From Saccharina japonica (taxonomy: Eukaryota; Sar; Phaeophyceae; Laminariales; Laminariaceae), in assembly GCA_008828725.1 (NCBI GenBank), contig MEHQ01002192.1, forward strand, positions 124,001-188,000: a stretch of DNA of 64,000 bases, in the 5' to 3' direction. Of the stretch, positions 1-9,580 are shown in pieces. The stretch's first letter is position 1. Every line of letters starts with the position of its first letter. The notes under the pieces are model-generated. The model saw only the letters and a list, made by a program, of their open reading frames with translations. It ran no database searches and was not told where the DNA came from. The position numbers and the translations under genes are program-made.

Positions 1-246
1 GGTTTTACTATGTAACTGCCTCGCGGACGCCTTACCATATTAACACTACGTGATACGACCATTCCCCTTGTGCGGAACAAAGATTCTCCACCCCGCACAA
101 ATGATCTACTCGACCGCCAGCTTTGGTGACCGCCAAAAAAAAATAACAAAAAAAAACGGCACCCTGGTTGTCTAGCTCCACGCAGCGAGTGGCGTGTTTT
201 ACAGCGTCGTTGCCAACCGACGCCAACCCAACCTATAAATATATCA
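1..246 (+). repeat. R1 dispersed repeat, truncated copy (tail half)
   Basis: Matches the second half of the R1 unit at 257-778: the 'actgcctcg' block, the 'cactacgtgatacgac' block, the 'cgcacaaatgat' block, and the ending 'cgacgccaacccaacc' plus an A/T-rich tail. It is cut by the window edge. No coding capacity was recognised. Several small indels separate it from the other copies, so it is an old insertion. Confidence 0.8.
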
Positions 247-256
247 TATATTTATA

Positions 257-778
257 TGACGGGGGGGGGGTGTACTCATGTTGTGCACGGCCGTAGTCAT
301 ATGACCATAGACCCTCGCATCCCTACAATGCCGGGACGGAGCGCGTTGGGTTTTCACCAACCAGGCAGACATTGCTTGCACCAAGCGCGAAACGCCGTGA
401 GGTATTGGGCGAGTCGCATGGAGGGTGAGCTGCATCCTGCTAAGAACCGCCTCGTGAGGCGGACTTGCATATGGACGACAGCCTCCAATGAGTTGATTTA
501 ATATATGGTGTGGCCACTTCCAGAGACAGCAATGGATATTACTCTGTATCTGCCTCGTGGGTTCCATATCATATACACACTACGTGATATGATCATTACC
601 CTTGTGCGGAGTTGAGGTTCTCCATCCCGCACAAATGACCTAACAAGACCGCCAGCTGAGATCGACCGCCAAATAAACAAACGGTATCCTGGTTGTCTAG
701 CTCACGCAGTGAGAAGCGTGTTTTACATCGTCGTTGCCAACCGACGCCAACCCAACCTATAAATATATAACATATGTA
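257..778 (+). repeat. R1 dispersed repeat, full-length copy
   Basis: This is the reference unit, about 520 bp. It runs from a G run, through 'tgtactcatgttgtgcacgg', a core containing 'catccctacaatgccggga', and ends with 'gccaacccaacc' followed by 'tataaatata'. At least four other long copies and several short fragments occur in the window. It has no long ORF with recognisable content. Seen on the opposite strand it would start A/T-rich and finish in poly-C, a layout expected of a retroposed non-coding element, but no certain promoter box was found. Confidence 0.8.
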
Positions 779-782
779 TATG

Positions 783-1150
783 GGGGGGGTGTACTTCATT
801 TTCATGCATGGCCATAGTGTAGAAAAGCCGAAAACAAATGAAAAAATAGATTGACCATGAGTATAAAATCGCAACATGGTGCTTAATTATAAACTGCAAG
901 GGAGGTAGCGTAGAAAATAGACCAGACGAAAAAGTACTTGTCCGAACAAACGTGGTCACAGCAATCGCGCATGGCACGCGGAAACAAGTCAGAACAGGGA
1001 CGGAGCATGTCGGGTTTTCACCGACCAGACAGACATTGCTAGCACCAAGCGCGAAGCGCCGTGAGGTGTTGGGCGAGTAGCATGAAGGGTGAGCTGCATC
1101 CTACTAAGAACCGCTTGTGAAGCGGGGGGGGGGGGGGGGGGGGGGGGGGG
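783..1150 (+). repeat. R1 dispersed repeat, rearranged copy, ending in a G30-type tract
   Basis: The head (783-830) and core (about 997-1118) match R1. The stretch between them (about 830-995) is unrelated, so this copy has an internal replacement. It runs directly into a long G homopolymer (about 1119-1150), a probable sequencing or assembly weak point. Confidence 0.7.
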
Positions 1151-1715
1151 CGTAACCTCTCATGAATGACGCGCCAGGTATCGACAGACAGCCGGCGACG
1201 GCTGAATCAAATCGTCAATCATGGGCGTCGAAAATACAAAAAAAAAACACGTTGCGTGGTGGCGAGGTGGCCTCTGGGCTTGCTCGTCAGGCGCGCGAGA
1301 AGAGAGGAACACCAAGAAAGAAAATTAGCAGTTCACGCGGCACCGGAGCCAGATACGGGGGCGAGCACTGTGTGGCATAGCTAGTCCGGGCTCAACAAAC
1401 GTGCCAGGTCTCCGGCATAAAATGCTAGAGATGACATAAATAAATCATCTTACCAAAAACAAACAATCTATAAAAACCTAACAACAGAATAGTGCGACAC
1501 CCGAGCCAGGCACAGGGGCGAGCGTTGTGTGGTATAGCTAGTCCAGTCTCAACAAGAGTTTCACGTCTCCGGTCAAATACAATGCAACAAAAAAGACATG
1601 AACAAGTCAAGGTGGAATACCCAAAAGAAAGCAGAATCCCCAAAACAAGCAGAATGAACTGAAGAAAAACAGAGGCATACTAGCCTAGATGTCTATTAAA
1701 AGACTATCATTGCAG
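1151..1715. other. Short non-coding stretch with an internal direct repeat
   Basis: No gene was recognised. Two similar blocks, at about 1340-1420 and 1500-1580, both contain 'gtgtggcatag/gtgtggtatag ctagtcc' and 'caacaa', giving a degenerate direct repeat of about 160 bp. It lies next to the 3' end of the gypsy element, so it could be part of a decayed LTR. I could not pair it with a second LTR beyond 7700. Confidence 0.35.
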
Positions 1716-2195
1716 TTAGCTACTCAGTTGGGGAGAAACAAAAGTTGAAGATCCAGCATTAACTACTACCACTATAATAGTTATGATATTAGAAAATCCG
1801 TTTGTCGCGGCGGGGTCGGCAAGTTCAACCCCACGGGACTCATCGACGCTGCGCAAGATTCCATGCTGAATAGATCTAACATGGCGAGTTTGAAGGCACC
1901 ACGAATTACGCTCCGCTCCAAGTGTAGCGAAAAGAAGAGAGCTTGAGCTTGACTGGTCCGGGATCGTCCAAGAAGCGATTGATTTAATTGGCAGTTGTTG
2001 TTGTGTGAGCGGAGTTCTTGCCGAGCCACCAGTGATGATCATGGGGCTTGAACCAGAAGTGGGCGCCGACGGGGAGGATGGTGCTGCTGAAACGACTGGT
2101 CCAATCTTGGTGCGTGGCGAGGCGGTAGCCTGGAGACTAAATCGTGCGCCCTGGTCTCGTGAGAGTTCTCGCTGGGCAGAACCGATGCGGTTCAA
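1716..2195 (-). pseudogene. 3' end of the gypsy polyprotein frame
   Basis: A Ser/Pro-rich 159-residue frame follows the chromodomain region in the neighbouring frame. It begins with 'RIGSAQRELSRDQGARF', a typical lead-out from the polyprotein. It has no domain of its own and is low-complexity. Assigned by position only. Confidence 0.4.
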
Positions 2196-2543
2196 TCAAT
2201 CTTCCTGTTGAAGGTGAAGTGGTGTGCCCGCCCAGTAACGGAGGACGTGTTGTCGAAAGTGTTCATCGTCTATCTCTCGCTCCCATGACGGTTGGAGAAG
2301 GCCTTGCCAGTGCGTTCCGTAGAGGACGGCGACGACGCCCCCCCGACCGCGCACCGACCGGTGGCTGGTGATTTTCTCAACCTCTAGGCGTTTGACGGGT
2401 ACGGTGACGTCGTCCTTGGTGACATGGTAAGGAGGGGACTTGGAGGTGTGGCTGTTGAGGACGTACTGCGATAGTCCCGCGGGGAGAGACCGCGGGAGGT
2501 CAGAGCTGTCGTGGGGGTTTGCGCAAGGCTTGCAGGGAATCAC
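2196..2543 (-). pseudogene. Chromodomain-like C-terminal region of the gypsy polyprotein
   Basis: Contains 'VPVKRLEVEKITSHRSVRG', '(G)GVVAVLYGTHWQGLL' and 'PSWEREIDDEH...VLRYWAGTP'. Spacing of VEKIxxH, the W in 'THWxGL' and the 'PSWE' box matches the chromodomain found downstream of integrase in chromoviruses. In active elements it targets heterochromatin. The frame is open here but is cut off from integrase. Confidence 0.65.
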
Positions 2544-2789
2544 CGGCCCTCTGCAGGCCAGGCATGTCGTTGGAGAGGTCGAGGTAAAGCAGCTTGGCGG
2601 TCAGAGGACAACCGTCAGGCGCTGCTTCTGCAGGGGAGGGGCCGACGGTTGACATCTCGAATGGCCCGGTCTAATTGAGCGAGAGTTTCGCTTTGAGGAC
2701 CTTAGCGTCAGTGCCTGCTTAGGGCCCTTGCCGAATAGTACAGGTGGTGTTATAGATCCATATCCAACCACCGATGGCGTAGTAGATGG

Positions 2790-3660
2790 GGGGTTGCTTT
2801 AGCCCGCCGGATAGCGCAGAAAAGCGATATTCGACACGGGCAACAACCAGGGCGTATTATTCACGAACCAGGACGAACGAGCGCCGCTGGCGGTCGGTGG
2901 CCAGGTCGACATACTCGAGCTGGTCCCGAGCGAGGTTTTGGCGTCCACGAGCGTACGGGTGCTCGAAGACGGTCAGGGGTAGGCGAAAGAGGTGGTTCAT
3001 GTGCACCTCGTTGGGAGTCAAACCGGTGGCGGCACTGACGGAATTGTTGGAAGAAAATTATATGTGCGGCAAATGAGCATCCCAATCGTTGTGTTGTTCA
3101 TTGACGACCATAGCGAGCATCTGAGCCATTGTATGGTTCATGCACTCGACGACGCCGTTGCCGTTAGGATGATAGAAGCTTGTCGCAGTTTTGCGCATGC
3201 AGCTTGTAGATAGCGTGAGACAGCTTGGAGCAGAATTGTACACCGTTGTGGAAGTGGAGACGAACGCGACAAACCCAAAAGGGGGTGTATTTGTTAACCA
3301 GAATGTCCGCGGTGCCTTCGGCCGCAAATTCGGTCGCCGAAACGGTCGGCGTAAAGGGGAATGTATGGGTTTCCTGTGGTCATAACCGGGAGGGGGCCGA
3401 AATACCCAACGCTAATCGCGATACCAGGCCCGGACGGCAAGAGAGGCGACAGATTGGGCCAGCGTGCTGTCTGTCTGGACGATTTTCTTGCTTGGCACTG
3501 GAGGTAATGTAGAAGCCACCATCGTGTGCTCACGTTCATACCGACCCACCAGTAAAAGCGCTCGGGCATAGAAAGTGTACGAGCGACTCCAACGTGGCAG
3601 AAGGCTTTGGCGTGGTTGGCTTACATACTCCACGGTAGCATGAGGAGCGGCACGCAAATT
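2790..3660 (-). pseudogene. Ty3/gypsy integrase with damaged catalytic site
   Basis: The zinc-binding region shows 'ERFYWWVGMN' and 'CLQCQARK'-like residues (about 3570-3480). The core shows 'ISVGYFGPLP', 'HNGVQFCSKL' and 'HPNGNGVVECMNHTMAQML'. In gypsy integrases the acidic triad lies at D-YFGPLP, D-NG and E-x-x-N-H. Here the first is Gly and the second is His, while the Glu remains. The region then continues 'VFEHPYARGRQNLARDQL', the usual post-core segment. Frameshifts are present. This copy could not integrate DNA. Confidence 0.8.
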
Positions 3661-4859
3661 CGCGTGGGCTCGTCGTTAAGTAGGCGAGCGGCGCGCCCGC
3701 CGGGCGCGCCAGGACTAGCTGCCGGGGCCGGAGTTGGTTTCCGCACCAACAGAACAGTCGCGTCGTCATCCCTGTAGATATATAATTTTTCGGCTGAAAA
3801 CGACTTCCCGACAGACGCGGCCGTTTGTGGGATGATATATGAAGGAGGCGTTCATCGGGAAGGACCGAGGGGATACCTACTGGCAGAATCACAGGTTGGT
3901 TCGGCGCGTTGTTCTCGTGCGCAACCAGCGTGTGAACACCGCTCAACAGATTCGCGAAACTCAATCTCCGCCGGAGATGGTACCTCGGGGAGGGGGGGCG
4001 AGGGGGTGGCGTCCGATCTTTGCACACCAAGAAGTGGCGGGGCAGGCTCAGTCGCGGCGGTGGCGAGCAGAAAGGTCACTATGGGAGGCAATAAGGAGGA
4101 AGGACGGGCCTCTCACTGGGGGGCGAGGGTGCCTGTGGCCTACTAGGGCGTTACGCGGCGGCTGCTGGTTTTGCAGCCGGTGGTGACACGGGGGGGAGGG
4201 GGATCGAAACCGTGATTGACTGCGGGCTTAGGGGATCTCGCGGCGGCGGCTTGACGCCGGCGCGTTCTTGTCGATATAAGTCCTGACGGAACAAAGGAAA
4301 GCGGGTGAGCCTGAGAAGTTGAAGGCGGCTGAGGTGGGGCCAGGGTCACAATCGGGCTAGGGGCGGGGTTGGCTTTGGCTCTTCGCGAGGCTGCCTAAAT
4401 CTGATTAAGGGGTACCCGATAAACGACATCCCCGGCGTCGCCGTGAAAAATTGGCGATGGGCTGGAGGCCGTGGGGGGAACAATGTCTGGACCTACGCCA
4501 ACCGAACCGTTTTGAGAAGCGAGGGCGAAGGGAGATATCTCCAACGCTGCGGTGCCTAAATTTAGGGTACGGGGCTGGGCGGGCGCGGGGGAAATATTAT
4601 TTTGACTAACGCTGGCCGGAACCGTGGGGGGTACAGCGGGCACCACAAACATCGAATCTACGGGGTCGCATGCCGCGTGTGTGCTTCAAGTGAGAGTCCG
4701 GCTGGCACCTCGTGGAACGATGGAGGTTGGAGCCCGAGCGACGGGTTCTCTATAAGGAGCATCGAGGTTGGCATTCCTCATTTGTGGACCGTGTTCGCGA
4801 AAACCGGCTTGAGAGAGTGGGAGCCCACCTAAACTGATGATTTGGCTCGAGGGCGCGAG

Positions 4860-5420
4860 CCCACCCAAGCCTAGACTCAGAGGGCCATTAAGAGAGAGGC
4901 CTCCTGAACTTATGAGGCAATTGTGTTCTTCGTCGGATGGAGTCAGACTACTTTGTCCCCTGCGGTTATCCTCGGACGCAGGTAGCGGTAACCGATATAG
5001 GAAGTCTGCGTTACCGTTGGCGGTACCGTTGCGGTACTCTAGAGTATAACGATAGGCCGTGAGAAATCCAAGCCATCTCTGGACTCTGGGGTTGTGCTAA
5101 GCAACCTTGGTGAAGCTTTCGAGCGCCTCGTGGCCCGACAAATTGCAAAAGGAGGTACTCATCAAATAACCACCGAAGTTTGATGCTCCAGGTGGTGCTG
5201 CCAGCCTCGAGGTGGAGCGGGGTCCAGGGTTGCTCACACTCAAAGGCAACGGGGCTAATGAAAACAATAGGGCGGATAGAGCCGTATTTTTTTCCTGTTT
5301 GATCATGGCTCCAAACCATCAATAGCATCGCAGTAAAGGAGGAAGGGGCAGGAGTTGTCGGCGACCGCCTCCCAGTCCGGGTAGACCAAGACTGGAGGCG
5401 CCGAGAGTTATTCAAAGAAT
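4860..5420 (-). pseudogene. Ty3/gypsy RNase H
   Basis: Minus-strand frames contain 'SIRPIVFIS', 'EQPWTPLHLEAGS' and 'GHEALESFTKV', followed by 'RYTLEYRNGTANGNADFL' at about 5060-5000. These are the characteristic blocks of Ty3/gypsy RNase H, ending in the conserved 'NADFLSR-like' motif. At least two frameshifts separate them. Family knowledge: this domain removes the RNA strand during reverse transcription. Confidence 0.75.
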
Positions 5421-5429
5421 TTTCGCACG

Positions 5430-6770
5430 ATGGTCTCTATATCAGGCGAAAAAACGAATTACATCCCTTGCTTGAGGAGGGAGGTGATGGATCGAATATT
5501 TCTTGCCATACCCGCCAAGAATTTTCTGTAGTGTAGACAGACCACCAGGACCTTAGTTGTTTGAGGTCCACGGGCATCGGCATGCTCATAAGGGCAGCGA
5601 CCTTGGGGGCGTTCGGCCGAACGCCCGCGGGGGAGATAGTGTGGTCGAGGAAATCTGCGTCAGTGGCGCCGACCTTCGCCTTCGACGGCAAGGGTTTGAG
5701 GTTGTGCTTTCTTAGCTGCTTGAAAAACTCCATACTGTTGAAGACGTGAGTATCAGGATCTGGATCGAAAACGATGACGTCATCGAGGTAGGCGGCCACG
5801 TTGGCGAGGCATTTGATGATCTCGTTGATAACCTTGACAGACCACCCACGTGCCGCGCTGCTTCCTTGTGGCATGACAAGTCAATCGAAGAGGCGCGTGG
5901 GCGTGCAGAACGCCGTGAGGGGGACCGCGTCTTTGTGAATCGTAATTTGATTGAACGAAGAAACCACGTCAGAGAGGGGAAACATCCGGCCACTGCCCAG
6001 CTTATCCAAGACTTCGTCGACGCAGGGTGCGGACGAAAGCAGGAAAGAGCAGACAGGGTAGCAAGGTACCAGACTGACTAACTGGTAGAACCTGTCTGTA
6101 ATTCGGGCACAAATCTGCCTCGGCTGCCTGGAAGGAGCTTTTGGTGTGCTCCGGCTGCCTGCCCTTTCCTGTCGTTCTTAGTCTTGCTCTGTTTGCGTTG
6201 TTTTTCATTACTTTTCATTTCGTTTCATTTCTTTTGATTTTATTGTCTGTCGCATCTCCTCTGGGAGAAGCACGACTTTATTTCTTTTTGTGTCATGTTT
6301 TTGTTTGGTTGTTTGATTGTTTGTTGATTTGCTTTATCATGTTTTTTTTTTTTTTTTTTCCTTTTCGCTTTTTCTCTTTTTTTCCTTTTTTCTTCTCTTT
6401 CATGCACCTGGATTGCTAGCAGGGTAGGTCTTGCCTGTCGTATATGGCGTTGCATTGTCTGCTCTGCTTACTGCATTGCAACGTAGTATCTCTGTGTCGT
6501 AGTTTTGTGAGCACAGAACTGGTACCTTTTTAGGATGAAGAATCGGCATGGACACTGGGTGTGCTGGATGTCGACGGGTGGAAAGGAAGAAGTAATGTGA
6601 AGAACACACACACACACATGGGAAGCTGCCGGAGGACACTGACGTTGTTCAGCTTCTTGTAGTTGATCGTGAGACGAATCTCGCCCGATTTATTGGGTAT
6701 GGTGACCACAAGGTTCGCATATGGCGAGGTTGGAGTGCTGTATGAGACCAGCCGGGAGACAGTCGTCTAA
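5430..6770 (-). pseudogene. Ty3/gypsy reverse transcriptase (interrupted)
   Basis: The catalytic box reads YLDDVIVF (codons at about 5790-5770), the gypsy form of the RT YxDD motif. Upstream are 'PLTAFCTPTRLF' and 'MPQGSS' (about 5945-5860). Downstream are 'DADFLDHTISPAGV' and 'PMPVDLKQLRS'. The N-terminal part (about 6770-6625) includes 'YANLVVTIPNKSGEIRLTI' and 'NNVSVLRQLP'. These two parts belong next to each other but are separated by unrelated DNA at about 6036-6620. Further frameshifts occur at about 5880 and 5535. The enzyme would copy element RNA to DNA, but this copy cannot make it. Confidence 0.85.
6036..6620. repeat. Unidentified ~580-bp insertion inside the gypsy RT
   Basis: Separates RT motif 'LRQLP' from 'VDEVLDKLGSG', which are adjacent in intact gypsy polymerases. 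Contents are a T-rich pyrimidine tract (6330-6410) and an (AC)n run at the right border (6605-6619). The Lys-rich minus-strand reading frame here is just the pyrimidine tract. No clear terminal inverted repeats or target duplication were found. Confidence 0.55.
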
Positions 6771-7205
6771 ATCAGCGTCCATTGTTTTTGCCACGATAGG
6801 ATTCACGACGTAGGAGCGACAGGTCACCGAGGGGCTGCCAGGCGGGACCGAAATCTCGAATGGCAGGAGGGAGCACGACCCGAAGTCGGTAGATGACGTG
6901 GAAAAAAGACATTTGTGAACTCAGTGAGGGTGTCTCCTTGTTGGATGACGATGTTCGGGGGTTTCTCGGAGGTGCGCTGGCAGTTTGTGCCATACTTGGA
7001 GAAAGCTGAGGCGCTGGTCGGCGTTCAAAAGCTCGAGTAAACAGGGCGACGGCTCGCGGTCAGCCGGTGTAGGCTCAGAGACTTCGAGCCCGCCGCGAGG
7101 GGATTTTCGTTCAAGTGGTGAACCAACGGTTTAGCGCAGCTCGGCGTGGGGGGGGATACTGGCCGAACGGGGGCATACGGGGCCCGGGACGAACATATGA
7201 TGATC

Positions 7206-7484
7206 GTCGGGACGCATGCTACGATAGAGGTGCACCATGTTTTTTTTCTGGAGCTCCTCAAACTACGGGGCCTCTATACCTGGCCCAAAATATTGGTTTT
7301 GAAGTAAATTAAAAGGGCTACCCGATGAATAGTCCCATGGTCTAAGTAGCGCTAAGTGCATCACGGGAAACTATTTGGACACAAGAAAGACATAAAGGCA
7401 GTCCGTCGATATTAGGTCAAAGAGGTCGATTGTTCAGAAATAATTAAAACTAAAAAATGCCCACCTCTATCGTAGCACGCGTCT
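7206..7484. repeat. Small inverted-repeat element in the gypsy 5' region
   Basis: 'gacgcatgctacgatagagg' at about 7210-7229 is mirrored at 7462-7482 ('cctctatcgtagcacgcgtc'), with one mismatch and about 230 bp between. A third related site, 'ctaccgtagcatgcatcc', lies at 10490-10507. Likely ends of a small TIR element inserted in the retrotransposon. No target duplication was confirmed. Confidence 0.4.
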
Positions 7485-7699
7485 CGGAGGTGTCGAGGTT
7501 CGGCGTCGAGGCGCTGTCGACATGGTGCAAAACGGAAGCGACGGGTACCCGAAGGAGCGGGCAGGTTCCAACTCCGCAGTGCCTGCCAACGGGACATTTT
7601 GAAGACCGTGTTCGACAAGGTGTTCGTCGACGGAAAAGCCCGTGGGACCGCGTAGCACGTCGACAAGAAAAACTGCCGGCTACATACGCTTGGTTCTCC

Positions 7700-8073
7700 G
7701 TTGCTGCGAACTAGGGAAACTTGAACAAGCTAATGATCGCGCGAGAGCGACACGCCTCTGTCACCTACGTAAAGACAGTGATAACCACCGATCGGGGCTG
7801 AAGAATCAAACTGGAAGCCACGGCACCAGTTGAGGTCTGGTGGGATAAAGTTAGACCACCGAAGACGCGGTTATCGCTCGAACGCAGGGGCAAAGCGCGG
7901 TAAGAGCGCTAGCTGGGCCGCATCCAGCTGTCACAGCCGAGGAGGACGCCGTGCTGTATGACCTCGGGGGGGGGGGGGGGGGACGATGTAAGCCCAGACC
8001 GCGAGCGACGCGGTAGGTTTGCCCTCATGCTAGAGCAGTATGCTGAAACGGACAGTGGTGGAAGTCTGCAGGG
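7700..8073. other. Non-coding junction between gypsy remnant and R1 array
   Basis: No gene, RNA or LTR was recognised. Contains a short G homopolymer at about 7967-7982. Confidence 0.4.
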
Positions 8074-8580
8074 GGGGGTGTACTTCATTTCCATGCATGG
8101 CCGTAGTCGTATGACCATAGACCCTCGCATCCCTACAATGCCGGGACGGAGCATGTCGGGTTTTCACCGACCAGGCAGACATTGCTAGTACCAAGAGCGA
8201 AGCGCCGTGAAGTGTTGGGCGAGTCGCATGAGGGTGAGCTGCATCCTACTAAGAACCGCTTGTGAAGCGGACTTGCATATGGATGACAGCTTCAATGAAT
8301 TAATTTAATTTTTGGTGTGGCCCCTGCCTGAGACAGCAATGGGAGTACTATGTAACTGCCTCGTGGGTGCCTTACCATATAACACTACGTGATACGACAT
8401 TCCCCTTGTGCGGAGAAGGTTTCCACCCCGCACAAATGATCTACTCGACCGCCAGCTTTGGTGGCCGCCAAAAAAACAAAAAAACGGACCCTGGTTGTCA
8501 GCTCACGCAGTGAGAGGCGTGTTTTACAGCGTCGTTGCCAACGACGCCAACCCAACCATAAATATATATATATTATAGGG
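8074..8580 (+). repeat. R1 dispersed repeat, full-length copy
   Basis: Starts with a G run and 'tgtacttcatttccatgcat', carries the 'catccctacaatgccggga' core and ends 'gacgccaacccaacc' plus A/T-rich tail. Carries several single-base deletions relative to the 257-778 copy. Confidence 0.85.
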
Positions 8581-8584
8581 CCGT

Positions 8585-8853
8585 TGGGGGGGGGGGGGGG
8601 GGGGTGTACTCATGTTGTGCACGGCCGTAGTCATATGACCATAGACCCTCGCATCCCTACAATGCCGGGACGGAGCGCGTTGGGTTTTCACCAACCAGGC
8701 AGACATTGCTTGCACCAAGCGCGAAACGCCGTGAGGTATTGGGCGAGTCGCATGGAGGGTGAGCTGCATCCTGCTAAGAACCGCCTCTGAGGCGGACTTG
8801 CATATGGACGACAGCTTCAATGAGTTAATTTAATTTCTGGTGTGGCCACTTCC
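8585..8853 (+). repeat. R1 dispersed repeat, 3'-truncated copy
   Basis: Follows the previous copy almost directly, beginning with a long G run, and matches R1 until 'ggtgtggccacttccgg'. The rest of R1 is missing and the NADAR-bearing segment starts there. The break at about 8853 is a rearrangement or insertion boundary. Confidence 0.8.
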
Positions 8854-9339
8854 GGAGGGGGCTTTCCAAAGCCGCCCCATGATCGCAGGGGGGTGGTGTC
8901 TCGCGGATAGGCGAGTCTGCGCCAGATAGCACCATGTGCTCCCAGGCGCTGTGGGTAAGGAACGACTGGAGGGAGCCTGCATCCAAGAAGGAAATACATC
9001 CAAATCCAGGCGTCGCATAGCCGCTGGGGATATTCCGTTGTATATGAAGCATGGTCCATAGTGACAATACCAGAGACCAGACATGGCCCCTGTCTAGTGA
9101 GTGTTTGGGTGCCCAGAGTAGCGTCTCATGCTGTGGATGTGACAGAGAAGACGTCGCCAACGTGGTCCGACGGCACATTTCGGCATGAGAGTCCAATAGC
9201 CGGGAGGAGCGGTGGCTGTGTCACAGGTCGAAAGACGCTGTTAGGAGGAGGGGCCTACCTCAAAAGAGGAAATATTCACCCTGCGCGGACGAGGCATCTC
9301 GCGAGGGAGGGGATAGAGCAGAGGCGCGTCGGCGACGGT
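8854..9339 (-). other. Probable continuation of the NADAR-bearing segment
   Basis: A 123-residue minus-strand frame (8825-9196) contains 'GFGCISFLDAGSLQSFL' and 'AWEHMVLSGADSPIRETPP', which reads like degraded protein-coding DNA rather than repeat. I could not assign a family. It may be the C-terminal part of the same protein as the NADAR fragment. The frame on the opposite strand (9061-9540) is a shadow. Confidence 0.3.
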
Positions 9340-9580
9340 GCGTGGTCGAGGATGCGCTGGCGCACATTCTTCAGGGCTTTACCTAACAGGTTGAGGCCGC
9401 GCCATTGTGGGGGAGTGCTGGAATTTTACGTGGTCCGCACGGTAGTCTACCCCCCAGATGGTATCGTCAGGGCTAGCTTCTGCGAGCAGCCGGTCACCAG
9501 TTCCCAGCAGATGATAGATGCTGTTGTACGATCGAGGTAGCACATTTTGATCAAGTTATTTCTGACCGCCGGGGCTCCAT
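9340..9580 (-). pseudogene. NADAR-domain (YbiA/RibX-type N-glycosidase) fragment, frameshifted
   Basis: Three minus-strand pieces line up in NADAR order but lie in different frames: 'NLIKMCYLDR' (about 9560-9530), 'YHLLGTGDRLLAEASPDD' then 'TIWGV' (about 9510-9440), and 'WRGLNLLGKALKNVRQRIL' (about 9404-9345). The block 'L.TGD..L.EASP.D.IWG' followed by 'W.G.NLLG.AL..VR' is diagnostic of this fold. Family knowledge: NADAR proteins cleave N-glycosidic bonds in riboflavin-pathway intermediates, and some act on ADP-ribosylated nucleic acid or in nucleotide-based defence. The N-terminal half of the domain is missing upstream of 9580. At least two frameshifts mean no product. It lies between two R1 copies. 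Confidence 0.75.

Larger units (their letters stand above)
1716..7700 (-). mobile_element. Ty3/gypsy LTR retrotransposon, decayed
   Basis: Read on the minus strand, pol domains appear in the Ty3/gypsy order: reverse transcriptase (about 6770-5430), RNase H (about 5420-4860), a proline-rich linker (about 4860-3700), integrase (about 3660-2790) and a chromodomain-like C-terminal region (about 2540-2200). RNase H before integrase, integrase after RT, and a chromodomain tail point to a chromovirus-type element. All domains are split by frameshifts and stops, and RT also carries a ~580-bp insertion. Gag and protease are not convincingly visible upstream (6770-7700), and no LTR pair was identified. 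The element is inactive. Confidence 0.85.

Noticed and set aside
6240..6455. Lys/Glu-rich minus-strand frame
   Set aside because: Reading of a pyrimidine tract within the insertion in the gypsy RT.
9061..9540. 159-codon plus-strand frame
   Set aside because: Antisense to the NADAR fragment, whose motifs are clear on the other strand.
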